Position numbers and translations under genes: made by a program | Part shown: positions 1 through 30,530 of the stretch, piece after piece | Position numbering within the stretch: the first letter of the stretch is position 1 | Layout of the letters: the number at the start of each line of letters is the position of its first letter | Notes under the pieces: generated by a model | Database searches by the model: none | Told to the model about the DNA's origin: nothing | Seen by the model: only the letters and a program-made list of their open reading frames with translations | Assembly (NCBI GenBank): GCA_963966185.1 | Contig: CAWZYM010000005.1 | Span: 28,501 to 92,500, forward strand | Direction of reading: 5' to 3' | DNA length: 64,000 nucleotides | From: Rhabditoides inermis | Lineage: Eukaryota > Nematoda > Chromadorea > Rhabditida > Rhabditidae

Positions 1-160
1 TTTTGGATTAATCCAAATCCCCAAAAAACTGGATTTCGGATTTCGGATTAATCTGAAATCCAAAATTTCTAAGATTTTGGATTAAGATTCGGATTAATCC
101 GATTAATCCACGATTAATCCAAATTTGGATTAATCCTGCCCAACACTAGTCACAATCATT
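1..160. repeat. Array of GGATTAATCC palindromes at the left edge
   Basis: The first 140 bp repeat GGATTAATCC-like units at least six times, with variants such as GGATTAATCTG and GATTAATCCGATTAATCC. The core is a perfect dyad of TAATCC. TAATCC is the known binding site of K50 homeodomain proteins (Otx, Goosecoid, Bicoid class), so the array could be regulatory, but it could equally be a short satellite cut by the window edge. It lies just downstream of the minus-strand gene ending at 165, so it is not an obvious promoter of that gene. Confidence 0.6.
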
Positions 161-164
161 TAAA

Positions 165-1375
165 TCACCACTTCTTCACCTTGTTTCTGTCGCTGACGAG
201 CTGTCTGGTGGGCTCGTCCATGGGAGTGTCGCTGATGCGCACAGTCCAGTCGATAAGAGAACACATCGCACGATCCAGCAGACCGAGAGACTGGAACGAG
301 GTAGAAGATCAACATAGAACACACTACCTCCTCGTCGAGGGGAGCCTTTCCAGCAAAGAAGAGGGCGAGATGCTCGTTCTGTCGGTGGTCGAGAATCGTC
401 TCGAGCACTGCCTCCTTTCGTGCACGCCACAACACACGCGCCGCCACCAATTCCCAGTACGCCTCGTCCTGAAACGATTCTATACACATAAAGCGCTGTT
501 TGATTGTACCTTCTCTGTCTCATTCTGAGGCATGTCCTCTGCAGATCCCATGCGAGCAGCCTTGTTCCTCTTCTTTCCCATCTGGGACACGTCCTCAGCG
601 GAAGCCATGCGAGCACCCTTGTTGCCCTTTTTGTCCACATGGGATAGTTCTTCAGCAGACGATCGAGCTTTGTTTCCCTTCTTGGCCTTCGCGTACGCGT
701 ACACCGACACATCAGACTTAGTATCCTCGGCACTCATCCTCAACTTCTTCACAGGTTTGCGAAGGCTTGCCTTCATGTACACAGACACGTCTTCTTTGCA
801 ATCAGCAACCTTTATGATAAATTGCAATATTAATAAGAAAAGTATAACAAGACCTTTGCACGAACAGAACCACCGTCTTTGGGCATCACCACATTGTCCT
901 CATTCGGCTTCACCTACGTTATGTGCCGTTCGAATGAGAAAGATTAAACACACACCGGAACATTGGCAATGTGCTCAGCTGCTTCGTCAGCTGTCTTTTT
1001 CGGAGTAGCAGGCGCAACGATCGCATGGTCGTCAAATACAGCATAACCAGCCATCTCAGGGGGGAGCATGGGAGGAAGATCGAAGACACAACCACCTATC
1101 AAGCGGTGATAAGCTAAGAAGTTTGAAATTCACCTTCTCGAGGAGAGGAACCATCCCCTTTCCAACGCAGCTTGTAGCCCGTATTCACGACACATCGAGC
1201 AGGACGAGAATTCGTAACTTTCTCAAACACAGTAGGCTCGTCGATTGTCACGGAAGGAATAGACCTAACACATAACAACATAAACGTAAACAAAGCTCGA
1301 ATACCTCCGTCCTCGAAATCCAGGAACATGCTGAGCAAAATTCTTCCTCAACTCTCCCGCGCCCAGGACCGGCAT
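165..1375 (-). CDS. Unrecognised lysine/serine-rich protein with three 19-residue repeats
   Basis: I do not recognise this protein. The model starts at ATG 1375 (MPVLGAGELRKNF) and runs leftward through short GT-AG introns to TGA at 165. The protein is about 350 residues: a basic N-terminus, a Pro/Ala-rich middle (about 1020-900), a section with DVSVYxxAK motifs (820-700), then three tandem imperfect repeats of the form KKGNKxARxxSAEDVSQMG (700-540), and a C-terminal stretch rich in charged residues that looks helical. No signal peptide or membrane segment is evident. The last introns are clear (for example donor near 331 and acceptor near 293), but at about 490-530 the reading frame changes without an acceptable intron: a 14-nt GT...AG stretch would restore frame but is too short to splice. 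Either an upstream acceptor skips part of the repeats, or there is a frameshift or assembly error. Confidence 0.5.
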
Positions 1376-1515
1376 CGCAGACAGAAATGAAAACTATAAA
1401 TCTAGAACAAAATGAACAAACCACCGACCGAGGCAAGCAAAGAAGAAATGAACAAGTCAAAAATAAAAAGAAACAATTTATGAGAAAACAAACAACAATG
1501 ATGCTCGCTCCTCGT

Positions 1516-1770
1516 TTAGTGCTGCTTCTTGCGGAAAGAGCAGCCCTCGGTAAGGCGGGCCTTTCCTCCGGTGGGCTGGCACAGAACCTGGTTGCATCCA
1601 ACGCACACAACGACGTTCTGGGCGTGCGAGAAGACGGTGGTGATCTTGTAGCATCCGGGGCACTTGACGTCCATGAAGTAAGAGTTGGGGTGCTGGACGA
1701 GGCGCTTCAGCTTGTGCTTCTGCCTCTCCGCAGCGGGATCGGGGTGAAGCAGATCAATGGCCAGAGGCAT
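1516..1770 (-). CDS. RPS27: 40S ribosomal protein S27 (eS27)
   Basis: Single-exon coding region of 84 residues, the same length as human RPS27. It opens [12 protein letters not shown] and contains the near-invariant block [20 protein letters not shown], followed by [27 protein letters not shown]. The four cysteines (CPGC and CVGC) form the C4 zinc ribbon that binds 18S rRNA on the 40S subunit. The product acts in cytosolic translation and small-subunit assembly. The start is fixed by family alignment. A consensus acceptor (TTTCATTTCAG) lies 26 nt upstream of the ATG, so the 5' UTR is either interrupted by an intron or receives a spliced leader. No defect is seen. Confidence 0.96.
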   Translation of the reverse strand: MPLAIDLLHPDPAAERQKHKLKRLVQHPNSYFMDVKCPGCYKITTVFSHAQNVVVCVGCNQVLCQPTGGKARLTEGCSFRKKQH

Positions 1771-2716
1771 AGTGTATCCTAGTTGAGCGGGAGTGCTGAA
1801 ATGAAAATGGAAGTTATGAATATGCGTCAAAGGAAATGAAACACCTCACGAGATTGTTGTCGGAATAACAGAAAAGAATAGAAAAATATTGAATGCATCG
1901 CAAAAGTACTTATATACACAAACATATTGCACAATACTGAGCATTATCAAAGCAACATTACGCAATATGTGGAAAGATGGATTAGCGAGCAGTAACGTTA
2001 TAACAAACTCAATAAATGATAAACAAAATAGCAACCTCATCATACGCCAAGCAAAAATGAATAGACAAGCATACAGTCAGAATTTACCTAAAAGACAATA
2101 ATGAGAGACTAAGACAATCATGAGACGAAAAACGCGCAATAAAAGGGATAGCATTTCACGTTACCATATTCAATTTACATCAGTAACGCAGTTACAGCAT
2201 TTACATAACACACATGCCATAGGAAACAGCAATAAAAAGAAAAAGAAGTATTTTTGAAACCGAGAGAAGGATTCGCTGCGTATCGCTCGCGAGGTCGAGC
2301 TGATAGTCAGTTTTCGTTGCGGGACCATTTGGAAACAGGCCAGAGCCATTCCTTGCAATTTTCACGTTCATGGTTCGTTTCTAATGTACTAACGTTGTAT
2401 GTTTACAAATATCGATTTTTTGTTTACCATATTATAATCCAGAAAATAGTTTCACTCACTTCAAACTATCAGGTTATTATGAGTTTTTTTTTTCATTGTG
2501 AACGTGATTTGTTCGACTTTTACTTTCTTTCATTCGAAACTTTCTGTGATTGAAGGCACGTTGTTTGATATTTCAAACTCTATTATTCGTTGTTTTCTTA
2601 CGTTTACGCTTGAAGTAACAAAACATTTAACCATGCAGATGTTAAGCATGTCATTTCTTCGCGGTTACTGGTTGGTGCGTGGTTGTATACCTGTCATATT
2701 TGTATTTTCAGGTAAG
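1771..2716. other. Divergent intergenic region between RPS27 and OSCP
   Basis: This AT-rich stretch lies between two divergently transcribed housekeeping genes and must contain both promoters. No conserved open frame or RNA gene is visible. The right boundary is an acceptor (TGTATTTTCAG) ending at 2711, 5 nt before the OSCP start codon. The left boundary is the RPS27 acceptor. I see no clear TATA box. Confidence 0.5.
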
Positions 2717-3584
2717 ATGGCTTCTCAGATTGTGAAGAGGTCTTTCTCCCTGTCGGCTGTTGCCCGCAGCGGACAGCTGGTCAAGGCCCCCGTCCAGACT
2801 CACGGAGTTGAGGGACGTTATGCTGCCGCTCTTTACTCTGCTGCCCACAAGCAGAACAAGCTTGATCAGGTGGACAAGGACCTTCAGGCTGTCCGCGACG
2901 TGTACAACTCTAACAAGTCTTTCCGTGTGAGTTTCATTATCACATTCGTGCATGATGCAGTTGTTTATTTTGATTAATTTCACTTTCAACCACTTACTTA
3001 TGGTCTTCATGGTACTATTGTCTTCTTATGGTACTATTTAGTTTTTTTAGGAGTTTGTCCTGGACCCTACCCTCAAGGCTAACAAGAAGAAGACCACTAT
3101 CTCCGCTATCGCCAAGAAGATGAACATCTCCAAGGAGTCTGAGAACTTCCTCGGTGAGTTTTCATATTGATTGATTGACATGTTGATGTTATGGTTTTCT
3201 TTGTCTCAAATGTGTCATGCACATGGTTGCAGGAGTTCTTGCGGAGAACGGACGTCTCAACAAGCTCGATGCTGTTGTTGGATCGTTCGAGACCATCATG
3301 CGCGCTCACCGTGGCGAGCTCTTCGTCCAGGTTACCTCTGCGGAGCCTCTGTCGAAGCAGCACGAGTCTGCCCTCAACGATGCTCTGAACAAGGTTGCTT
3401 TAATAAACAATGCTTTATATAATCATCATTGTAGCTGGCCAAGTCTGGAAAGGTCACTATCACCTACACCGTCAAGCCCGATATCCTCGGTGGCCTGATT
3501 GTGAACATCGGCGACAAGTACGTCGACCTCTCGATTGCTTCGAAGATCAAGAAGTGCAAGGATGTCCTCACCAGCGCTATCTAA
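2717..3584 (+). CDS. ATP5PO: Mitochondrial ATP synthase subunit O (OSCP)
   Basis: Four exons (2717-2926, 3051-3153, 3233-3393, 3435-3584) give about 207 residues, the usual length for OSCP with its transit peptide. The N-terminus (MASQIVKRSFSLSAVARSGQ) is an amphipathic, Arg/Ser-rich mitochondrial presequence. The mature part contains VEGRYAAALYSAAHKQNKLDQV, FLGVLAENGRLNKLD and the C-terminal signature KPDILGGLIVNIGDKYVDLS. OSCP sits on top of the F1 alpha3beta3 head and links it to the peripheral stalk of complex V. Introns are 41-124 nt with GT-AG ends. The ATG is 5 nt after a strong acceptor, and the NMD3 start is 168 bp downstream on the same strand, which suggests an operon-like pair. 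Confidence 0.95.
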
Positions 3585-3751
3585 TGTTTTGTAGAGATAA
3601 TTGATGTGTAGAGAGGAGTAAATTTTATGCGAGTTTTTTGTTGTTGTTGTCTGATTCGAATGATTTTGAAGAAAATTCAGGCTACGGCCTATCTGATATT
3701 GAATTTGTCATGTTATTTATTGCTGATTTTATTTCTTGTTCAGCTCGAGAT

Positions 3752-6196
3752 ATGGAGCAACTCGCTCCTTCTCAAGCGGTTGGCTTGATTGCTTGTTGCG
3801 AATGTGGATTGCCCATCCCTCCGAATGCGGCGAACATGTGTTCCGGCTGTCTCCGCAGCCGAGTTGATATCACCGATGGAATCACGAGGACAAGTACGTG
3901 AAAATTATTAATTAATACAGTTTATCGTTTCACTCAGGTACTCTTTACATCTGCAAGTTCTGTGAGCGATACTTCGTTCCTCCGAATGCTTATATGCGTG
4001 CTGAACTGGAGTCCAAGGAGCTTCTGTCGATTTGTCTTAAGAAGCTGAAGCCAGCCATGATGAAGGTAATTGCAATTATTTGTGTTATTTGATATGTGAA
4101 TATTTGTAGGTGCGTCTTGTTGATGCATGCTTCGTCTGGACCGAATCGCATTCGAAGCGAGTGAAAGTCAAGATGACCGTCCAGAAAGAGGTGGTATTTT
4201 TATGATGACCTTTTTATAATTGATGTTAAGGTGTTCACTGCTACAATCCTCCAGCAAGTCTTTGTTGTTGAGTTCACTATCGCCAACCAGGTATTTCAAA
4301 TTTTACTGAATGGTCAGGGAAAATCATTCAGATGTGTGATGATTGCCGACGCGCGGAAGCGAAGGATTTCTGGCGTGCCTGTGTACAGGTACATACTATT
4401 CATTTATTTTATTTATTATTCTGGATTTTCTAACTGTTTAGCATTGTAGGTCCGTCAGAACTCCGAGTTCAAGAAGACGCTCTTCTATCTGGAACAGCTT
4501 ATTCTCAAACACGGTGCGCATGCAAACACCACGGGAGTCAAGCCGGGTATGTTTTTTTTCTTTTTGTTTGTGAACTACTCTCTGATTTCTCAATTTTGTT
4601 CATTATCTTATGTTTCAGTACCTACTGGTATCGATTTCTTCTATGCGAAAGTGCAAGATGCCCGCAAGCTGGTTGACTTCCTGCAGACCGTTCTCCCTAT
4701 CAAATATCACTATGCGCAGGTGTTTATTTTTTCTTATGATGTATCATTTCTGTTCATTTTCTTCAATTATTGCTTTCAGGAGCTTGTCACTCACGACACG
4801 AAGAACAACACGTACGACTACAAACACACGTTCTGTGTTGAGATTGTGCCTATCTGCAGGGATAACATCGTGTGTCTCCCGAAGAAGGTGATTCATTATT
4901 CTCTTTTTTTTGTTATTTGAGAATGTTCAGCTGGCACAGTCTCTTGGAAACATGTCGCAACTGTGTATCTGTCTCCGTGTCTCCAACGTGATCAGTCTTA
5001 TCGACCCGACTAACCTCACTATGACTGATGTCAGCAGGTGGGTTCATTTTCTCTTTAGAACCACTTTGAAATTATATTATACTAAAGATTTTTTCAAATG
5101 ATTTTGTTTTATATTGTTTTCTAGCACTGTGTTCTGGCGCGAGCCGTTCGAGTCGCTTTGTCAGCCGAAGATGCTGAGCGAGTTCTACGTGTTGGATGTG
5201 GATCATGTGGATGTGGATATGAAGCCCGGACACGGACACGTTTCCCGCAAGCATCAGCTTGCTGATGTGTGGCTTGTACGTTCCGATCAGGTAATTATAT
5301 ATTTTCTTATTGATTTGACTATTCGATCTAAATCCATTGTATTAGGTTGGCAAGTCTGATGCCCAGCAAATGTCTGCCCGCACTCACCTCGGACACTTGC
5401 TCAACGTTGGAGATACTGTGATGGGTTAGTTATTTTTTGGCTTTTGTTCATTTTTCTCTTACACTTTGTGTTCGTTTAGCGTTCGACTTGCGCAATTGCA
5501 ACGTGAACAACCGTGTTTTCGACGACATGAAGCAGGAAGATATTCCTGATGTTATCATTGTGAAGAAGGTGAGTATTTCTGTTTGTATTGTTTCAATTAT
5601 TTGATTAGGTTGTTATGCATTAAATGTAGGTGTTCAACCGCGCTCGTCGCGTTGCCCGCCGCCAGTGGAAGCTTAAGCGTCTCGTCATCGACGGAAACAT
5701 TGTCGGAAACGAAACGGCCTCAGTTGCCGATGAGTTCAATCGGTCAGTGCATTGTGCATACTACCACTCATTATACACGCATCCACCATATATTATCTTC
5801 TCCACGGTGAAAAAAGTCTATTTCAGATTCATGGACGATCTGGAAGAGGATTCCATCATGCGTGAGAAGGTTAACATCTATAAGGTGAGTGTGTTTAAAA
5901 AGTATATGTGGTATTGTTCTTGCTTATCAGTTATCAGCCGGATTCCGAAAATACGGTATTGTTTTTACATGGAGAGGCATTTTCTTGTTTCCTTCACGAT
6001 GGTAGCATGCATCGCGTTGTAATGTAAATAATAATTATTTTTTTTCCAGGATGAGAACAAGTTCGGTATGGTGGAGACGGACAATGAGGACGACTTGCCG
6101 CCGGAGGGTCCGTCGATTGACGAAATGCTGGACGACATGTGCCTCGACGAGGCGCCGCCTATGTTCGAAGACAGAGAAGATGAGATGGAGGAGTAA
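3752..6196 (+). CDS. NMD3: 60S ribosomal export adaptor NMD3
   Basis: About 13-14 exons with introns mostly of 41-70 nt. The protein begins MEQLAPSQAVGLIACCECGLPIPPNAANMC, giving the N-terminal zinc-binding Cys pairs (CCxC, CxxC, then CKFC further on). Conserved blocks follow in family order: VRLVDACFVWTESHSKRVKVK, ILQQVFVVEF, MCDDCRRAEAKDFW, YLEQLILKHG, CVEIVPICRDNIVCLPKKLAQSLGNM, then ARTHLGHLLNVGDTVM. The tail is acidic (DDLEEDSIMREKVNIYK and a final EDREDEMEE). NMD3 binds the 60S subunit and carries it to CRM1/exportin for nuclear export, so it shuttles between nucleus and cytoplasm. In metazoan NMD3 the acidic tail carries the NES. An acceptor (TCTTGTTCAG) 8 nt before the ATG defines the 5' end. 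Confidence 0.95.
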
Positions 6197-6701
6197 TGGA
6201 TCCAACCTTCCGTATTATACGTTTACTTATTGATATTGTTGAGTTCGTTATGTGTTGTTGTTCAAGTACATAGTTGTTTGGTTCTTGCTTGATTCCATAG
6301 TTTACATTTGGGATGTTGTTGATTGCTTTGTTGAAATGTTTTCAAATAATCGGTACATAAACATTGTTATGAATATGTACGCTATAGTACAGACAGTGAT
6401 TTCGGTTGTTATATCCGGAAAATCGTATTGCTTATAGTGTGAGATTTAATGGTCGAAGTGCGACCTTGAACGGAGAGAAAGTGGCAGTGATCAGGAAAGA
6501 CCTCTCGCCTCTGTTAGAGGATTTTTCCTCCCCTCCCGCAACATTATTGATTCGGTAGTGAGAGGAGAGAGAGAGAGAGAGACTGCGCGACGCGACAGAT
6601 GGTCCAATGCCTATAACGTTTCGCTTCAATATCAATAGCATGGGTCAATTACGCATGCTATTGATATTGTTTTATTCATGTTTGTTTTGTTTGTGGTTTC
6701 A
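6197..6701. other. Intergenic gap between NMD3 and LRRK
   Basis: No coding exon is supported here. The stretch holds the NMD3 3' UTR and a short GA tract near 6564. It ends at a strong acceptor (TTTGTGGTTTCAG, ending 6702) that opens the first LRRK exon. Confidence 0.4.
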
Positions 6702-6760
6702 GGCGTGCTAATGTGGTGAATGGTAATCGTGATCATCTACTTGTATTTGTGCGATCGGCT

Positions 6761-26501
<19,741 letters not shown>

Positions 26502-26875
26502 CCTCCATCCACAGTCGCGCCACTTTTTCCCGCTTCAAATCGACACATTGTGATACTGTTTCTAGTCGAGTGTGTTTCATTTGTCCCAGCTAGTTCGCCA
26601 CTATCAGTGGTACGCATAACGTGTATGACGAGTGTATTTGCATTTTATGGATTTATGGTGTACACCAAAATCAGTTTGATTCGCGTTTTAAAACCCTGCA
26701 TTCTAGGTTCACTGTCACACTTTTTCACATTCCACTTTTTGAAGTTCGTTATAAACTAGTCACACTGTATGCGCTATTATTTGTTGCGGAGAAAAAAAAC
26801 ATGTTCGATCGGTTCAATATCTTCTCGATTATTAATGGGTTATTGGAACCTTTATGTAGTAACTACTTCTTTCAG

Positions 26876-27265
26876 ATGGGGTTGGAAGAGAAGCTGTTGG
26901 TTCGTGGACTCACAGCCTTTGTGAGCGGCCTTGTCGGAAAGAAGATCATTGTCGAGCTACGCGCCGGAACTTATGTCATAGGTAGGCTGGAAAACTGCGA
27001 CTGCTACCTCAACCTGCGCGTCAACTCCGCCACAGTGATTCGTTATCGCAGCAGTGAGTACGCCGATCAGTTCTTCATTTCGGGAAAGCACATCAGGCAA
27101 GTCAGCTGATCATAACATGTTCAATTGTTCTAAATCAGGTACGTGCATCTCGACAACTACTTGGACGTTGTTACCACCGTCAACAGGGCCGTCAAGAACA
27201 TGAGGCGCGGGCCTGTGAGAAAAGCGCGTGGAGGACGGACCGCTCACAACAGGCAGCTCAAGTGA
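26876..27265 (+). CDS. LSM10: LSm10-like Sm-fold protein (U7 snRNP family)
   Basis: Two exons (26876-27096, 27139-27265) encode 115 residues. An Sm1/Sm2 fold is evident: FVSGLVGKKIIVELRAGTYVIGRLENCDCYLNLRV, then FFISGKHIRYVHLDN. The HIRYVH end of Sm2 and the weak Sm1 loop match LSm10 better than SmD1 or SmD3. The C-terminus is basic (KNMRRGPVRKARGGR). LSm10 replaces SmD1 in the U7 snRNP that processes histone pre-mRNA 3' ends in the nucleus. The intron is GC-AG and only 42 nt. The ATG follows directly on an acceptor (CTTTCAG), so the mRNA needs a 5' splice. LRRK ends 375 bp upstream on the same strand. A divergent SmD paralogue is the main alternative. Confidence 0.75.
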
Positions 27266-27365
27266 ACGAAGTGATACGTGTAAACAAAAACGTGTTGATA
27301 TTTTGTATTGTTTATCTACAATAAACCTATGGAACAAGAGTTCGGTCGCGAATAGATAAACACAT

Positions 27366-27849
27366 TTACTGGCTGTTGGCCTTGCGGAGCTGGTACTCGA
27401 CGACGATGAACGGGGCCCAGAATCCGATGGCGAGGAAGGTCACAGCCTTGGTGGCGAACGACCACTTGTTGGTGACGTGGAAGGGGAGACGCTACAAAGC
27501 AACATAAGAATACCGTTTTCAAAAGTGTATACATATCGATCAAGAATCGTCTTCCCGCCACTAACCTCGTCAGCCTACCTGCCTTTCCCGGCCTTAGCAT
27601 GTATCTAGCATCTTAGGCACTACTGTATGCTTCATATCACTATGATTGTGTTGTCATATTCAGATATAACGATTCCGGATAAACGATTGATACATAAAAT
27701 TTATAAAAAAAAAATAACAAGAAACTCACAGCGGTGGCCCATCCGTCGTTGACGAAAGAGGTGGGCGTCTGTCCGACGACCTTGGCGGGGGAGTGCGAAG
27801 CCTGACGCACAGCGCGGACAAGCGGGCCAAGAGTACGACGGGCAAGCAT
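27366..27849 (-). CDS. COX7C: Cytochrome c oxidase subunit 7C
   Basis: Two exons on the minus strand (27849-27730 and 27491-27366) encode 81 residues. The N-terminus (MLARRTLGPLVRAVRQASHS) is a mitochondrial presequence. The mature part has the family signature LPFHVTNKWSFATKA, a single membrane helix (VTFLAIGFWAPFIVV) and a short basic tail (EYQLRKANSQ). It is a small inner-membrane subunit of complex IV. The start codon directly follows TTTAG on the coding strand, again consistent with a spliced 5' end. The 238-bp intron contains a copy of dispersed repeat R1. The gene converges with LSm10; the AATAAA at about 27320 serves LSm10. Confidence 0.9.
27595..27692 (+). repeat. Dispersed repeat R1 in the COX7C intron
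   Basis: Contains GCACTACTGTATGCTTCATA, ATGATTGTGTTGTCATATTC and CGATTCCGGATAAACGATTG. The copy at 37966-38072 is nearly identical, and diverged copies lie at 46337-46440 and 22800-22925. It often ends in GATTGATTG repeats. Short non-autonomous element, class unknown. Confidence 0.7.
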
Positions 27850-28690
27850 CTAAACGTATCAGTAACATCAACATGAAACGCAGAAAAGTACATTACGCGA
27901 AAGTAACACGAATAATGAATAAGAGGAAACGAACCTTACACAACGGAAGATAAATTATAAATGACAACAGCTTCAATCAATAAGAGAGATCAACATCAAT
28001 AAACAACAACAAACAAATTACATAGTAAAATTACAAGTTCGCAGTTGTTGAACGTGAGAACGAGAGGAACGAGGCGCGGCGCGGTTTTTATCCGCGTCGC
28101 GCGCGCTACTCCTACCACGATATTACACAACCGCGAATTTGAAATTTTGATTATAGAGTTTAACATATTGTATGAAGTAAAATACTAAGAGTATAATATT
28201 ATCACTTATTTTATCAAATCAGATATTTTCGAGTTGATGATATACAAATAAATTTAATAGAAAACATTGTTATATTATACCCCGTAAAAAGTTAATTAAA
28301 AAAGGAATGAGCGAATTGTTATTTCATTTTTAAAACTATGTATTCATATAACTTGCATAATAATACAATACAGCCATGGATATCCATTTCGATGCGTGCG
28401 AAGCCTCTCCTCCTCTTCAGGGGTCATCGATACGTCGAGTGACCTCTCGGGTGTCTCCCGTATTTGCTTACCTGTGTCGCTCCCTCTCTCGATTTGCATA
28501 ATGTCTCAGTGCTACTCGGTTTGCAGAGAGAGATGGGAGAGGGGCGAATTGGTTGCGGTGTGCTTCTTCCGATCGATTGCATGACCGCGCGTTTGTGTGT
28601 GCCTGGCTGACTCACTCTCTGCTCTTCCCACCTGGACTGTCTTCTGTACTCACTATCTTACATTCCGAATATTGCAGTGCTCTCGATGTG
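27850..28690. other. Intergenic region between COX7C and the FAS1 gene
   Basis: AT-rich between 28130 and 28370, with no supported coding exon. It carries the COX7C promoter on the minus strand. A GC-rich block near 28075-28105 may mark the transcription start. An acceptor (CCGAATATTGCAG) near 28676 precedes the FAS1 gene start. Confidence 0.4.
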
Positions 28691-29601
28691 ATGCTGCCAA
28701 CCTGCCTTTCCCTCCTTCTTTCCTTTTTCGTCTACCCGATTTTAGCTGATCTATGGGGAGAGACGGAGCGAATCCCTGATCTCAAACAAGTACGTGCTCT
28801 AATCTCCAATCTCGTGATTTACATACATTTTCCTACAGTGGCACGATCTATGCGGACGATACCAGGTGTCCAAGGCGTATATGGAAGATAGCAATGCGAA
28901 GGTGAGTTCCATGAACCATACCAATAACAACACTCCTTGCAGATCACAGTATTCGCTCCCGTCGACGATGTATTCACGTATAATCCCGACTACCGAGCGC
29001 TCGACCAGAAAGAGACACTCTCACATATCGGTAATTCTTCAATCTTAATTTTCAGTTTTTAATCTGTTTCTGTTGATTAGAAACTGACAATGTTTGAGTT
29101 ATGCTCACATAATGCGTGAATTGATTGAGTTTCAGTTGATACGCAAGTGATCGAGCTGGGTCTGGGCAAGCGATGGGAGAAGCAGACGCTGATTCGAGCC
29201 ACCATCAACTCCGGGTACATCTACGTCACGCAGTTCGAGAACAACCCCGGCAACTTTGTGAGTAGAGCTCTACGTACGGTACGAACGTTACGTTATAGTC
29301 GTACTATGCGAACGCGGGTCAAGTGTGCAATCACGCGAGTGCACAGTGGGGAATCATATCCGGGGAGCAGTACCTGTACAAGATATGCACGCCTATAGGA
29401 CACAGGTGAAACTCTCTCTCTCTCTCTCCCTCCCCCTCTCTCTTTTTCTCTCTCTCTCTCTCTCTTTACCAGATTTTTCGTTGCAGACCGTATCCCGGCT
29501 CGGCTCTCTCCTTCGTTCGTGACATCGAGCCGCAAGCGTTCATGGAGCGACAGTACGACAACCACCAACTCACGTGAGCATCTCTCTTTCTCTCTCTCCC
29601 T

Positions 29602-29643
<42 letters not shown>

Positions 29644-30009
29644 CAGCAGCCTTCCAGAGAGGTGCGTCAGATCCTCGACCGTGTTCCTGACATCGCGCTC
29701 GTCATCTATGGCTCGTCCGCCTGGAACGGATTCCACACGTTCTTCCTTCCAACAGACAAGGCGTTCAGTAAGGTATACAATTCTCTTTTCATTTTTTTTC
29801 TGTTTACGTGTATTCTTCATTTTCCTATATACATTCTTTTTCTATTCATATTCGTATGATGTGCAGGTGTTATGATGTGCAGGTGATCGACCGTAACCGG
29901 GTGGATCGCGAGGTGCTGCTGGCGCATGTGACCGGCGTGAACCGAGTGCTCTTCACGTATCCATGGATGTATGACGGAGGAGTGCATCACTATCCATCTA
30001 TACGGTAGG

Positions 30010-30042
<33 letters not shown>

Positions 30043-30444
30043 AGAGAGAGAAAGAGAGAGAGAGGGGGAGGTAGAGAGAGAGAGATAGAGAGAGAGAGAG
30101 AGGGGAGGGGGGTAGAGGGAGAAAGAGAGATTACCTACAGGTTCTCCTCCAACGTGATCGAAGACAACTATAAGCTGAAGCTGTCAATGAGAAACATCAC
30201 TGACAGGAGAACCGGCAGATGGGATCGTGAGTCACATTTATTTTATAAATATTTTTTTCATTTATTATAATATTTATCAATTGTGAATTAAAAACAATAA
30301 TTTCGCTAAACTAACCAAGGTGGAACAATTATATATTTAGGGAAGATCTTTTAAAAAGTTTCTCTATTTGTTCAGTGTATGCCGTATCCGAGATCTACGA
30401 GCGCTATTCATCATTCAAGAGAGGCGCCGTCTGGGCAAAGGTGT

Positions 30445-30530
<86 letters not shown>

